This document shows positions 1-12,310 of a stretch of DNA of 64,000 nt, one piece after another. The notes under the pieces are model-generated. The model was not told where the DNA came from and ran no database searches. It saw only the letters and a program-made list of their open reading frames with translations. Position numbers and translations under genes: made by a program. How positions within the stretch are numbered: position 1 is the first letter of the stretch; each line of letters opens with the position of its first letter. This DNA is from Helopsaltes ochotensis. Taxonomy: Eukaryota; Chordata; Aves; Passeriformes; Locustellidae. The stretch is from assembly GCA_013400155.1 (NCBI GenBank), contig VXBM01000233.1, positions 82,939 through 146,938 on the forward strand. The letters are read 5' to 3'.

Positions 1-3000
1 GGAAGTTCAGAGAGTCTTCTCTCCAGAAAACTTCTCTACTTCTCAGTTTTCTCTGCTGAGTTCAACATCAATAGCTTTCCACAGAATGGTTTGCCATTTT
101 AATGTAGTTGTAAGATCACAAGCAGCAAACATCTTCTAACATGAATATAGTGCTTTTCTCTTCAATCAGCAGCAACCCCCACCAAGTCCTCAATACATTT
201 TTTTAAATTTTTTTGATGTGTATTTCAGAACTGAGAAATCAAAGTCGATGCCTTTCAAAATGAGGTCATGCACAGCTCCAAAATTGTTTCCCTGCCAGAC
301 TTCAATTTTCAAATAAAAATAGAAGAGCAGAATTTATTTTTACAGCAAAGGAATAGTCTCTGTTCGGGGGTAGAAATTTTGTTTTTTCAAACATCTGAAA
401 ACAAACATCTGGCTCCACAGGGAAGGCCGAATTACAGAAACATATCTGTTCAAAAGACGAAAACAAGAAGTCATTGCTGGCAACTGGAAAAAGGAAGCTG
501 AACAGAGAATATTATGCAGCTGATGCTAAAATAAGTCCTGCCAAGCCCCAACAGTAATACTTTACATTCAACTGGTTGTGTCCTCAGAGGCATGCAATAG
601 TGCACACCAGAAATTTCTGCATAGAACTAGAGCTCCCACTTCAGCCTTGGACTGTTTTACTTCAGTCATAACATAATAACTCAATTTTATAGTGGTCTTT
701 GACACTGTAGGAGAAAGTAATTTACAAACAGGGAGACATGTTGTGCTCCAACAGGAAGCCTGCTACCTCACAGCTCCACCTGATTTATTAATTTCAAAGG
801 AAAAAGAGAATGACAACTGCAGCCATAACAAGCGTTTTATTTTCTTTTCAAGTATTCCACCCATTAATAAAGCTAGAGGGAAAGAAACTTTGAATGACCA
901 AACATAATAAGATACACTGTACACCTCAACCTATCCAACACCCAGAATAGTGGAGGGTTTGTTTTGTTTTTTTTTTGCTCAGACCCTACCTTGAAATAGC
1001 TTATTTTGCTCTGCTGAAAAACATTTATGTGTCAAAATGATAGGTGAAAGCATCACCAGCAAGACAATTTCCTGCAAGATCCTGGAGTGAAGTGTTTCTA
1101 TACAATGCCAGTGGTAGGTTCTGCTGTTCAGCCCTTCATATCCGGACAACATTATTCCCATTATCTCCACCAAGACCTACGGAAGTTGTTATTTCCGTGG
1201 CATACAGGCATGTATTTTGTTCTTTTAAAAATCTCTTTAATAGTGGAATCAAAGCTATTTTTGCTGTCTGATCTTTCTTACGGACTTTGGTTTTTTCAAC
1301 TCTTAAGTTAGCCATCAACATCCTTGAGAAGCAGCTGCCAAACAAGCAACACATATCTGTGACATCTTCTCAGAGCTGACTGGAGATTACAGGACTGCAA
1401 ACATTTGTTACTAGTGTGGTACAGTTTTATGTTCCTGCTAGGTTAGATCTGGGTGGAGCTATCCTTATGTCAGTAAACAGCCTCCTGAAGTCCTCCTGAG
1501 GTTAAATAACTTCTAAAACTGACTCTGCATCTTGTCCCTTTCAGGTATTTCTTCAATTCTTTAGTTTCTATTTAGAAGAAAATGCTAAAGGCTTCAGAAG
1601 TGTTCAGTGCACTCTAAGTTTTATGCATAGAGAAGGTTTCTTATCCATCTGTTTGAATTTTCTTTTACAGAAATGTTGGGCCAAAAGGGATCTCTGTACT
1701 CCAATCTGAGTAAAGTAGCTTGTGACTGTGTGCAATACTGACAAACTGCAGTGGCACGCTGATAGTTGGCTATCATAGCTGGCTATCTGTACATTGTATG
1801 AAATGCACAATCACTATGCAGTATCACAGTCAGAGCTAACAGGCTATTCCAATTCTCAAATTCCAAATGTCAAATACTGTCCCCAACATCTAGACTTGTT
1901 CCAAGCTGCCAGAACTATAGACACTTTCTCCTTAAGCAACACTTTCTCCATCGTTTCAGAAGCAAGGAAGAGATCAGCAGCAGTCAAGACAATGGTTATT
2001 GCTCCCTAGAGAGATGTAACAGAATTCAAATTTTACTAAGTTCCTAATGAAACCAGATTTCTCTTCTTCCCTTTGAGAAAAGCCCAATGTAAACTTAGTT
2101 ATATACAATCTAACTTGCACAACAAATAAAATATTCAATTTAATGGTCTTTATTGCAGCCATGGAGAAGCTTGTGCTGGGGGTTTTTTTGATAATCCAGT
2201 AGTAGGTCCACTCACAGAGGAAAATTCCAAAAAATCAGCTGAAAATGTAAGGTTTCATAAAGTTCAAAGCTTTAATTCTTTATCCCTGACTTAAGTGTCC
2301 TTCTCTCCTTCACTGTTTCTCCCAGTTTAACTATTAAGCTCCCCTTCTAAGATTAAATTTTCATAATGACACTATATTTTTATAGTTCAATTTTCCTGGT
2401 TAGTGATTTCAAAACATTTTAGACTGTTATTTTACCAAGTGTAAAGTCTTGCAAGCTGTAGAGCTTTGGCCCCCTTACTGTTTGATAGTGCCAAAAGCTG
2501 TAGCTTACAGACATGCCAAAAATATGTTGTCATACTTCAAATAGCATCTTATGTTTAGCATTATCATTCCAACACAGACAAGATTTTGGGTAACAATTGG
2601 CACCTTTGTATTCAACTTCAAACAGCACCAGAGAGATCTGTATTGAAGACAAACATTTACTGTTCTCTGAGATCAGAGACCTATTCAATCAAGGTCAACT
2701 GAGCAACAGATTTGAAACCAGAAAAACTTGACTATTTCTAGAAACCTTGGCTACATAGCTTGCTGTTTGTTGATTAGTGATGTTTTATTGCCATGAAGTT
2801 ATGCTGAAACCATGACAGACATTTCTGCTTCTTTATAAACAGTGCATCAGAAGTGATTGCTGTTCCTCTCAGGCACAGTGTGATAAGGCACAAAAGAAAT
2901 CAAAAAGAAAAGATTCCTACACAGCCATAAAAATAGTACATCACTCACTTAAAAAAAATTAGATATAATTTTAAATACATGCAGAAAGCAGATAACACAA

Positions 3001-6000
3001 CCTTGTAATGATTGTAATAATTATCAAGTAAGGTTTTTGAAATTGTAAGGCTAATGGCACTGGACCTTGAGCAGAGACTAAGCAAAGAAAGCAGCAATTG
3101 TAAAGCAATTAACCTTGTTCTACTGCTGTAACTTTTTAGGATAATATTAAAAGCCACTTGCCATTTTAGACCTTTAGAGAATAATGAAAGACTAGGAGAT
3201 ATTATTCAACCAAGAGAAAATTTTGCTAAAATGTGTATTTCCCTATCATTATTTGGAGTGATTGGCTCCTACTTTGAGCTCAAAGAACAATCATGTGCTG
3301 GTGTAAATTGCTGGTGAGATTAAACTTTTTTTACAGGTCAGGTTATACTTTGTTTGGATTGCTGCATTTAACTCTTTGCTTTAAATAGTTAGATAGCTTT
3401 AAAAGATAGCTAGACATATCACAGTTGAAGGGGCAAGTGCAAGGGACTTCGTGAATAGAGCTCTCTGGCTTGAGAGTCTCCCTTAGGATTACATGAGAAG
3501 CAAGACAGAGAGGAAGCAGTAGAACGGTATTGTTCGAACAAAGTAAAAACTTCATGTTTGGGAGGGTCTATACACAAGCTTGGATGAAATTACACAACCG
3601 TTTGCAACAAAACATATTAGCAAAGATTATTGCCAGGCTTGGAGAAGTTCCTCCAGGGCAAAGCACCTATGCAGCCTGAGTGGGTCTCTCTTCTGCATCT
3701 CCCCTGACAACTTTAAGGAAAGAACAGATACAGCATTCATATAAAAACTATGGAAAAAAGGAGGTACGTAGATGACACCAAGATGAAGAAGTAGCAAAAC
3801 ACTTTGGAGGACAAAGCCAGCATGACTATGATAAATTGGACAAGTGGTACAAGAAGATGGAAGACAATAAAGAATGAAGTGATTGATTTTTCTATTGCTA
3901 AATTGAACACCTAACTGCAAAACAAGGACCACAGCTTCCAAGGACTGGAATTTCAAGTGCACAAAAACTAAGTAGGAGCCCTTCTCACCAAAACCACCAT
4001 CTAATGCAGATGAAACTGGGTAGATGTGCTCCATTTATGACAGGCAAATGGTCTGTTCTACTTCACACTGATGACAGCCATCACTGAGTTTTAACCACTA
4101 CACTTAGAGAGACAAAACAGAGTAAAATAAGGCACTAAGGTGCTCATTCCTGTTGTGAGAGGGGTCAGGTTGTTTGGCACCTGAAGGGCTGGCTCCTAGT
4201 GTATCTGCCATCACTCCCATGCTTCCCATTTCACCCAGCAGCAATGATTCATCTCCATCTTCAGACATGCTCTTGCCCTCCTGTGTCTTTGATCTCTGCA
4301 TGGCAAGTGCTGAATTGTTTTATTTTCAGTTCTCATGCAAGTATGACTGTACTTGAATTGTACCTTCCAAACTGGAAATACACATTTAAATCAAGGTAGG
4401 CTCTTAAATCTGATTATCCCAGGTAGATTCATATTGCTCAAATGGTAAAAAGTTTTATGATTACAAGGCTGCTAATCGAAGAGATAAAATCAATTAACTG
4501 ATATTTTAGCCTTCTTGTGCTCAGTCCCCAGGAGGCGGGGTACTTGTAAATGTTGATACAAATAAACAGATAGAAAACAATCATCCTAGAATACTAGAAT
4601 AACAGTTTGATTGCATACTACTAGAAAGATAGTTTTTGTGTTTAAAATTTGTCCAACACTTCCCTTGGATGGATATTCATGCTGTATTCATCCGATCATG
4701 CAATTCATGTAAACAGCCTTGAGGGAAGAAAAAGAAGAAAAAAACCTAAGACACTCTGGTTCAAATATTTCAGTGCAGCAGCTTCCCATCCAATTAGATT
4801 TTCATGCCTTAGGTCAAGTTCTATATCAGATCAAGTTTTTTGTGCTGCTCTGTACACCATCAGCATTGTAATAAACACTCCTATCTTTGAATTTTACGCC
4901 ATGATGTTTCATTTGAAAAAAACAAACAAACAAACCACTTTTCATGGAGCTCTGTTACAGTAATTCTATACTCTAGTTTAAATCTCCAGTTTGTATGAAC
5001 AGCATTGTCAGCCTACATATTCCCTTACTGCATGGCTACTCTGATAACTACTTAATTGTTATAGCAAGATAAAATTTTAAAAGTGAAATCTTGCATGCCA
5101 TATATTAATGTTTTATATTCTTCTTTCTTACCTTACTATTGAAAAGGCCTCATCCAAACATATAGTGACAGTAATTCTTGTTGTGACCTTTGTCTGGCTT
5201 TGTTTGAAATATCATCTAAAGTTTCTGTGTGTTTGCTTCAGAGCGGAATTCTGCAGGGCCTTTCAAATAACTATATTCCACTCAATTATGCAATTGAGGT
5301 GTGAAATACACGCATTAAACTATAAAATAACCTATAAGATTAATTTTTGAGGAAAAAAAAACCTTCTGTATCACCAAAAACTTGTTTGCACTCTTCACAT
5401 TTGTGGTTTTTTACATCTTTCTAGAGACATAGAACAGCAGAGTCCAAGACCACCATGATACTCTCTGTGTTCATGTTTCAAGGAACTAATGTGGCTCAGG
5501 TATTACCCCAACATTTCCAGAAGGAGCATTTGTCTACTTCTCTTTCTAAATTCAAAGTTGATCTAAATTATGATTATAAGCATCTTCAGGGACAAAGAAA
5601 AAAAAAACAGATATAAAGTTTTGAGGGGGTCAGTGCCCACTTTTCATTCTGCCCCATTTTTAAAGATACCCACTACTCCCACATCAGAGTGGTTTGATGC
5701 CTCCCTGAGAGGAAGGGAGACAGAAAAGTGGGTGGGATGGGAAACCAAACACATGTCCTCCTAGTCCAGAGCCATCTGGTTCAATTTCTGGACTGAATTT
5801 TTCAGGAGCGAACCAGTAACACTTCTCCACAGGGAAGTAGTGGAGAACTCTTCTTTTTCCTGTCTGTCCTTCACCTGTGGGTGTACTCTGTAAACTTTTG
5901 GCTAGTCTGCAGCTACAACATAAAAAACTAAAGATAGAAACATTTTCCTTAGCTTCACCCTACCTTGTATAATTTGACCCAAACTGCCAATACTTCAGGG

Positions 6001-6065
6001 AGGTTGGGCACACACTGATTCACAACAAGAACAGACACTTTATGAAGGCAGATGCTTACCTTATC
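1..6065. other. Intergenic block, no gene recognised
   Basis: AT-rich sequence with stop codons in all frames and no open stretch that looks like protein. It contains short homopolymer runs, such as T-rich at 962-976 and A-rich with CAAA steps near 4916-4936. The only possible older element is the doubtful CR1 relic listed separately at 3760-3960. No paired strong splice sites around an open frame were noticed. Confidence 0.6.
3760..3960 (+). repeat. Possible old CR1 LINE relic
   Basis: The string 'tagatgacaccaag' near 3770 resembles the CR1 reverse-transcriptase segment encoding a D-D-T-K step. The following 100-150 bases keep a loose similarity to the sense strand (ggacaag, aagatggaag). 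Similarity is weak and no 3' end is present, so this may be chance. Confidence 0.3.
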
Positions 6066-6198
6066 ACACAGAATAGTCAGGGTTGGAAAGGACCTCTGGA
6101 GATCATCTAGTCCAACCCCGCTGCCAAGGCAGAGTCAGCTAGAGCTGCTGACATAGGAACACATCCAGGTGGATTTTGAATGTCTGGACTTCCTCCAG
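6066..6198 (-). mobile_element. CR1 LINE 3' end, antisense, truncated
   Basis: Begins with the reverse complement of a CR1 3' terminus ('cacagaatagtcagggttgg') and continues through 'gatcatctagtccaacccc' and 'gtggattttgaatgtctgg'. This is the typical 3'-UTR region of an avian CR1 read on the opposite strand. It stops abruptly at about 6198, where another CR1 3' terminus begins. Only about 130 bp are left, so the copy is a dead 5'-truncated fragment. Confidence 0.85.
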
Positions 6199-7050
6199 TA
6201 TCAAAGAATGGTTTGGGTTGCAAGGCACCTTAAGAACCACCTAGTTCCCAACCCTTTGCCATGGTCAGGGACACCTTCCCCTAGACCAGGTTGCTCAAAG
6301 GCTCACATAGCCAGGCCTTGTCCACTTCCTGGGATGAGACACCAACTACATCTTTGGGTAACCTGTTCCAGTACTTTGCCAGCCTCATAGTAAAGAATTT
6401 CTTCTTAGTATCTAATCTACACCTACTCTCTTCCAGTTTAAAGTCGTTGTTTCTTGTCCAGTTACAACACACCCTTGTAAAAAAGTCTTTATATATCTTG
6501 TGGGTCCCCCTTTACATAGGAGAAGGACACAACAAGTTCACCCCAAAGTCTTAAGTCTTCTCTTTTTCAGACTGAACAATCCCAATTCTCTCAGTCTTTC
6601 CTCATAGGAGAGGGGCATCATCCCTCTTATCATCATGCTGGCCCTCCTCTGGACTCATCCCAACAGGTCAGCAGATGCTCTTTCTGTGCTAGAGATCCCA
6701 CAGCTGGATGCGGTATTCCAGGTGGGGTCTCACCAGTGCAGAACAGAGAAGCAAAATCCCCTCCCTGGCTCTGCTGGCCATGTTGCTTTTGCAGTGGCCC
6801 AGGACACGTTTGGCTTTCTGGTCAGTGAATTCACATGGCTGGGTCATGTCCAGTCACTCATCCACCAGCTCCCCCAAGTCCTCCTCAGCAGGGGTGCTCT
6901 CAATCTCTTCATCCTCCAACCTCTGTTGATAGCAGGGGCTTTGCTTACACTGGGTCATCTTAAAAGACATGAGATTCCCATTGACCACTTCTCGACCTTA
7001 TCCGTGTCCATCTGAGTGGCATCCTATCCTTCAGGTGTGTATATGTCTCT
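6199..7050 (-). mobile_element. CR1 LINE, antisense, 3' UTR plus end of ORF2
   Basis: Starts with the antisense CR1 terminus 'caaagaatggtttgggttg'. It runs through the 3' UTR ('agaccaggttgctcaaagg', 'agtaaagaatttcttctta') into the region encoding the reverse-transcriptase C-terminus, including 'cattgaccacttctcgacc' near 6975. Similarity fades after about 7045. Open frames here (for example 6635-7015 on the plus strand) are by-products of the antisense LINE, not host genes. It abuts the CR1 piece at 6066-6198, which is from a different subfamily. Confidence 0.9.
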
Positions 7051-7982
7051 CTTGTACTGCAGGGCAACGGGACACAACACTACTGGCTCCCCATGAGTGT
7101 TTTTGCAGTACTAGGCCAATACACACAGAGTGTGGCAAGTGGTCTGCCATGATTTCTGACTTTCTTGCGTGAATGTTGCTTACAGTCTTCCAGTTCATAT
7201 TACAGTCTTATCCTTTTGCACAGTCATTCAGCATTTGGGCTAAGTATTACAAGTTCTAACAGACACTGGACACCTCTCAGTATCTGTCACTGACTTTTTT
7301 TTTTTAGTAGATAAACCTTTGTCTTTACATTTAGATGAACATGGAGACCTTTTCATTTTGGTTTTCTCTAGCAATAGAGCAAGAAGATTGCTGATCTTTA
7401 GCACAATGACATTTAACATAAAGCTAGGCTGCATACTAGAACAGTGGGCAGAAGTCAGGGCCTTCTCAAAAAGATCCACAAAAAAAACCCAGTTAAAAGA
7501 ATAGCTGATGGAACAAAAATAATCAGGTACTCAGTAATAGCTAGTTGAAATGCTGCTTCATTTTACAATTCTCTAATGAGGTGTACCATAACACAGTGAC
7601 CAAAATAACTTTAGGTAATGGGACTACCTCTATTAATCTACTTATGAGGAAGTTGTTCATTAATTAGGGTGGACAGAGCAATCACAGGGTTGCTGAACAA
7701 AAGCAATACCAATTCACACTGTTGACAAGTATCTAATTAGAAATTAATGGCAGAAAACTGTCCAAATATATAAGCCCCATCAATCAGAGAAGCACATAGC
7801 ACAGGTGTACATAATGAGAGAATCTAACACATCCATCTTCAAAACAGATCCAGGAATCTGTTTAGAAAATATTAACCCTTCATTACACAACTAGCTCAAA
7901 GCAAGAGCCTTGTTAAAACAATCTCATTACTTCAATTGTGAGTCCTTTGTAAACCTCCAAATTTTTACTTACTTGAAGATTG

Positions 7983-8080
7983 ACAACCCCAAATCCACCA
8001 ACCAACCAACAAAAACCTCCAAACCACAACCTGGCAACCAAATCTAAACCAAACTAAAGCAAAAAACCCACCCAAATCCA
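7983..8080. repeat. A/C-rich low-complexity tract
   Basis: About 100 bases almost without G or T on the plus strand, with repeated 'ccaac' and 'aaacc' steps (for example 'accaaccaaccaac'). Confidence 0.8.
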
Positions 8081-8782
8081 TCAGCATGTAATAACTCAGG
8101 AGTTACCAAGCACTCTGAGCAAAGATGGTCAGGAAAGAGGATTTTTGGAACTCCAAATATTTCTGTGTACAACAAGGAGAATATAGTCTAACTCAACCTA
8201 TTTAGGAGATGCCTTTACACATCAGGAAAGCAAGCTAAGGAAAGCTATTTATGCAAGACTAACCCAATGAGTTGTACATGTGCTTAAATATCTGAATTTG
8301 TTTGGGTTTTTGCTTAAACTTTGAGAAAGTTAAATATCTGACAGTTGTATTTTCTGTTATCCATCTCAAGCAGGGCACAACAAATACTTCACAAATAGCT
8401 TATTCATATGGAAATGCTGATATGCTTTAAAGATTGAAAGACCAAGGGCTTGATAAGCAAGCATATTGCAGTGCATATCTTACCTACTCAACAATTTTTT
8501 ATTTTTTAATAACAAACTACATTTATTAATCCCATATCTCCTAACACATCATGTGGAACTAAGTAATTAGTGCAACATCTTTCATAAGCTATGTTAATAA
8601 ACCCTAGCATCTCTGTGCATGCTTTGGGAGAAATTCAATAAGCAAAAGGACTTAAACTTCCAAATAACATTTGAGAAATTCATGTCTGAGGCAATTTGTC
8701 TTCCCTCACAAAAAACCTTAAGCCTGTCTTTCATTCGTGATCTCCCAGTGAAGGAGGGAGACCTGACTTGACCTCTTTGCAG

Positions 8783-8838
8783 GTCTGTGTTCTGGGAGTG
8801 TGACTGGCCCCCACTGCTCACCTCTGCAGACCACAAAG
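8783..8838 (+). other. Candidate short exon (splice-site pair only)
   Basis: A 56-bp stretch lies between a good acceptor (pyrimidine-rich 'ttgacctctttgcag') and a near-consensus donor ('aaag|gtaagttt'). Two of the three frames are open, but neither peptide resembles a known family. It could be an exon of a non-coding transcript or a chance pair, which is expected occasionally in 64 kb. No partner exon was identified. Confidence 0.2.
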
Positions 8839-9708
8839 GTAAGTTTATTCCCTTGAGGTGTGTTAACCTTCTCAAACAGGGCAGAGATTGCTGCCCTTCA
8901 AAAGCCCTAGATGCTGACAAAGCCAAGGTCCATCAGGACAACAGTAAATATTGAGAGTGTTCATGACCTCAAGATAGCATGAGGCACATCAGGCTTGCTC
9001 AACTCAAGGTGCAGCATTTCCACACACCACTAATGGTCTGTATTGTGAGGAGTGACTTCTTGATCCCTCTCCTGGCTTTGTTCCTATGATAGATTAGGAA
9101 TTGCAGCAAATGACATGGGTATAAGGCATGTGTGGTGAGGGACCTGAAGAGAGATTTGTAGATCCTTTGGACTAGGCAACATATTCTGGCTGTATTTTAC
9201 ACACAGATGTGTGGGTACTCAGCTCCAGAGGTTTTCAGTTTGTGCTTATTTTTTTTAGAATGAACACGAAAGGGTCTGGTTCTTCTTTTTTAAACTGAAG
9301 CTTTCTTTTTAGTCTTAGAGATCTGTGTTCTGATCTTCAGCTGTCCGGAACTTATTTCTTACTAGTGCAACAGACTATGCTCACAGGCAGAAGCAGCCTC
9401 TGTTACAAGGGAAGGGCAACACCCAGGCCAGATTCTGAAGGTGGCAGACAGGTAGCCCACACCCATTTGGGGGCACAGACAGACTCCAGGTGCATCCCAC
9501 AGAGCACACTGCTGCAGTGTGCTGCAGTAGCACTCACTTTATTATTTCTGAACCCTTGGCTCAGGTGCTGGCTTTTCATCTATATGAAGGACAATGCTGA
9601 CAAGTTGGTGGGGTTTTTTTTCAGCTGAAATAGAAGGCATTTTCTTCTATGTATCTGGTACAGTGCCATGTTATGGATTTAGTATGAGAATAATGTTGAA
9701 GACACACT

Positions 9709-10140
9709 GATGTTTTAGTTGTTGCTAGGTAATGCTTCCTCTGAATTAAGGTATTTTCTGTTGCCCAGGCTCTGCCACAACAACAGGAGGGAGCACAGCC
9801 AGAACAGGTATCCTGAACTGGCCAAAGGGATATTCCATACCGTGGAATGTCCTTCTCACTATATAAACTGGGGAAAATTGACTGGGAGCAACAGAGATCT
9901 GCCCAGGAACAGGCTAGGCATTGGTCAGTAGATGGTGAGAAACTGTATTGTGCATCACTTGTTCCTCTTGGGTTTTATTCCTCTCTTTTCATCACAGTTT
10001 GTTTGTTTGTTTGTATTATTAAATTTATGTCAACCCACAAGGATTACCTTTAGTTTCTGATTCTCCTCTTCACTAGGGAGGGAGGCAGTGAGCAAGCAGT
10101 TGTGTGGTACTTGACAGACAGCTGGGGTTAAACCATGACA
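9709..10140 (+). mobile_element. Solo LTR, avian endogenous retrovirus (ERVL-like)
   Basis: About 430 bp, from 'tgttttagttgttgctagg' to 'ggggttaaaccatgaca', so it has the TG...CA ends of an LTR. Internal landmarks match a common avian LTR family from memory: 'ggccaaagggatattccatac', then a TATA box in 'tatataaactgggg' near 9861, 'ttgtgcatcacttgttcc' near 9950, a (TTTG)n tract and an ATTAAA-type poly(A) signal near 10018. No primer binding site or internal viral sequence follows, and no second copy is seen, so this is a solo LTR left by recombination. No clear target-site duplication was found. The ERVL class is assigned from recall and is less sure than the LTR call. Confidence 0.8.
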
Positions 10141-11904
10141 GCTGGGTAACTTCTCCTGGCTTGGAGGCCAAATCACTCTGCAGTTAGCTGAATGCCACTC
10201 GCACTGTAACCCTAGTGCAGATTTTACAGCTTTTTACCTTGTTTACAGAAGCATGCAGTAGGAAGACACTCAGCTTTACAGCACTGTTATTTACAGATGT
10301 CTGAAATCATTGGTCCCCCCCTTGCAAATGTAGCCTTTGCAGATCTTTAGCAGGCTACAGAATGCAGTGACCTCCTGTCCTGGCTCTGTGACACTTGGTT
10401 ACCAGAGAACCAATGCAGACTTGCCTCCTGCCCTCTGAAGCTGAGCAAAGAAGAGAGACCTGTGGTAAGCTGAGCAGAGAAAGAAGAGAAACCTGTATTT
10501 TCCTTACTACTGTAGCCCATCCTGCTTCCTGCTTGAAATTAAAGATGGGGGAGGAGGCAGAGAGAAAACAGACAGACCACTAACTGTGAATGTGGTCTCA
10601 CCAATTTACTTTTTGTGTTAATGTGAACATTTCCCTCTGTTTAAGTGCTGTTCAGCTTTACTTCATTATTTGTAGCTAACTGTGATGATGGAAGATAATG
10701 ATTCCACACTGTAAATTAGATCCTATTATATGAGTTGTTTCAGATTGTCATCTTGACATTAAGACAATGTTATATTTTTAGAAGTAGACAGGAAATCTGC
10801 TCTTTTACTTTGGAAACTGTAGCAAAATTTTGTTTTTTCAAAATTCATACATTCATGAATGGCTAAACAAATCAATTTCCCTATGGACATGCATCATTTA
10901 TTAAACATACTGGGGAATCTGATCCTGCAATCCCTGTCACACAACAGTTCCACTGAGGCCAGTAAGGTCATTCTCAGAGCTACAAGACCAGGCCTCTGCA
11001 TTTGCTAGCAAACAACTATTTTACAGACTACACTGGATCCACTCTCCAGAAATACCACGAGTTTCCAACAGTGACCTTTGGATAAGCTCTCACTGCTGAT
11101 CTGTCCTGACAATTTGGCAATCACCTCCAGTCTCAGCATTTCAGAATTTCAAGCAGAGATTGAGAAGATGATCTGTCTCTATACAGTATAAAAGCATGGC
11201 ATATTTATCTGAGAGACACAGCTCATCCTAAGAAAAAGGCACATCTAGAAACAGCTAAAAAAGGAGAAATAAGAAAAAGAAAGGAGATGACATTGAAAGG
11301 CAACGGAGACCAGAAGAAAGAGATCATGAGCTGCAGTCACATACAAAAGGAGTGGTGCTGCCCCAATCATTTATTGTTGGGTACAAGCCATGGACAGGGG
11401 TGGAAGCAGGAAGATGCATGGTTACACCCATTCCTGGGCATAAGTAGCCTGATGCCACACCAGCAACTGCTACTATCAGGAGCACTGGTAACCAAGCAAA
11501 TCTTCATGTGCATGCATGTTCTGATGTAATCCCTTGCACCAATTTATACTTTAATACCTGCATAAATTCTGTTTGTACTCAGAATATGGAACATAATTTG
11601 GAATAATTATTTTCTTTCCCCTTAAACCTTCAGGTGCTTCTGAAAATGCTAACAAGGAGCTGCATAGTTAACAGCTATCCAGGCAGCACATATTTCACTG
11701 AATTAACATCTCCAGATGACCCAGCACTGTTCCTGAACAAAGACTGGTAGGGTAAACATGGTCAGATTTATAAAGCTTCCTTCAGACGAAAAGCAAGTCA
11801 ATTCCTTGTATGGGCAAATAAGGGCTTTTGAAGGGTGCTCCAGAGTCCTTCAGCAAGTCACTCTCTATGGAGTTCATCTTCTGAAAAGACCTCAGAGGCC
11901 ATGA
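10141..11904. other. Intergenic block, nothing recognised
   Basis: No coding-like frame, repeat family or RNA gene was seen. A short purine-rich run at 11257-11290 is the only compositional feature. Confidence 0.55.
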
Positions 11905-12310
11905 AGGACATGCAGCTGAACGTGAGCCAGCAGCATGCACTGGCAGCACAGAAGGTTATACAGCAATCTTGAGCTGCTGGTGTCAGAAGCACAGTCAGCA
12001 GATCAAGAGAGGGGATAACCCCTTTCAGATAAGCGTTTTTTTAATATTGCGTTTGGAATATTGTGCACAGATTTTGGGTCCCCCAACAGAAGAGTTCAGC
12101 AAAGGACCACTAGGTTGATCAGGATTAGAGCACCTGCCCTCTGAGGAGAGGACCAAGGCATGTTCAACCTGAAGACAAGACAGCTCCAGGGGCATCTAAC
12201 AAGGGACCCTCAGTACATTTGAGGTTACCCAGTAAATGGAGGCATTCTCACCACAGTAGTGCACAGTGGGAAGACACTGGGCATAGGGAAGTGCGAGGCA
12301 CAGACTGGAT
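11905..12310 (+). mobile_element. CR1 LINE fragment, sense, diverged
   Basis: Sense-strand CR1 landmarks occur in order: 'tgcagctgaacgtgagccag', 'cagcagatcaagagagggga', 'gaatattgtgcacag', 'agttcagcaaaggaccacta', 'ccctctgaggagagg', and a block corresponding to the 3' UTR up to about 12310. Many substitutions and small indels show it is old. The canonical 3' terminus is missing or unrecognisable. Confidence 0.75.

Larger units (their letters stand above)
7051..9708. other. Intergenic block
   Basis: Unique-looking AT-rich DNA. It contains an A/C-rich low-complexity stretch and one candidate short exon, both listed separately. Otherwise nothing recognisable. Confidence 0.55.

Noticed and set aside
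3627..4034. 135-codon minus-strand frame
   Set aside because: No domain pattern; overlaps a possible old CR1 relic.
6635..7015. 126-codon plus-strand frame
   Set aside because: Antisense of a CR1 LINE.
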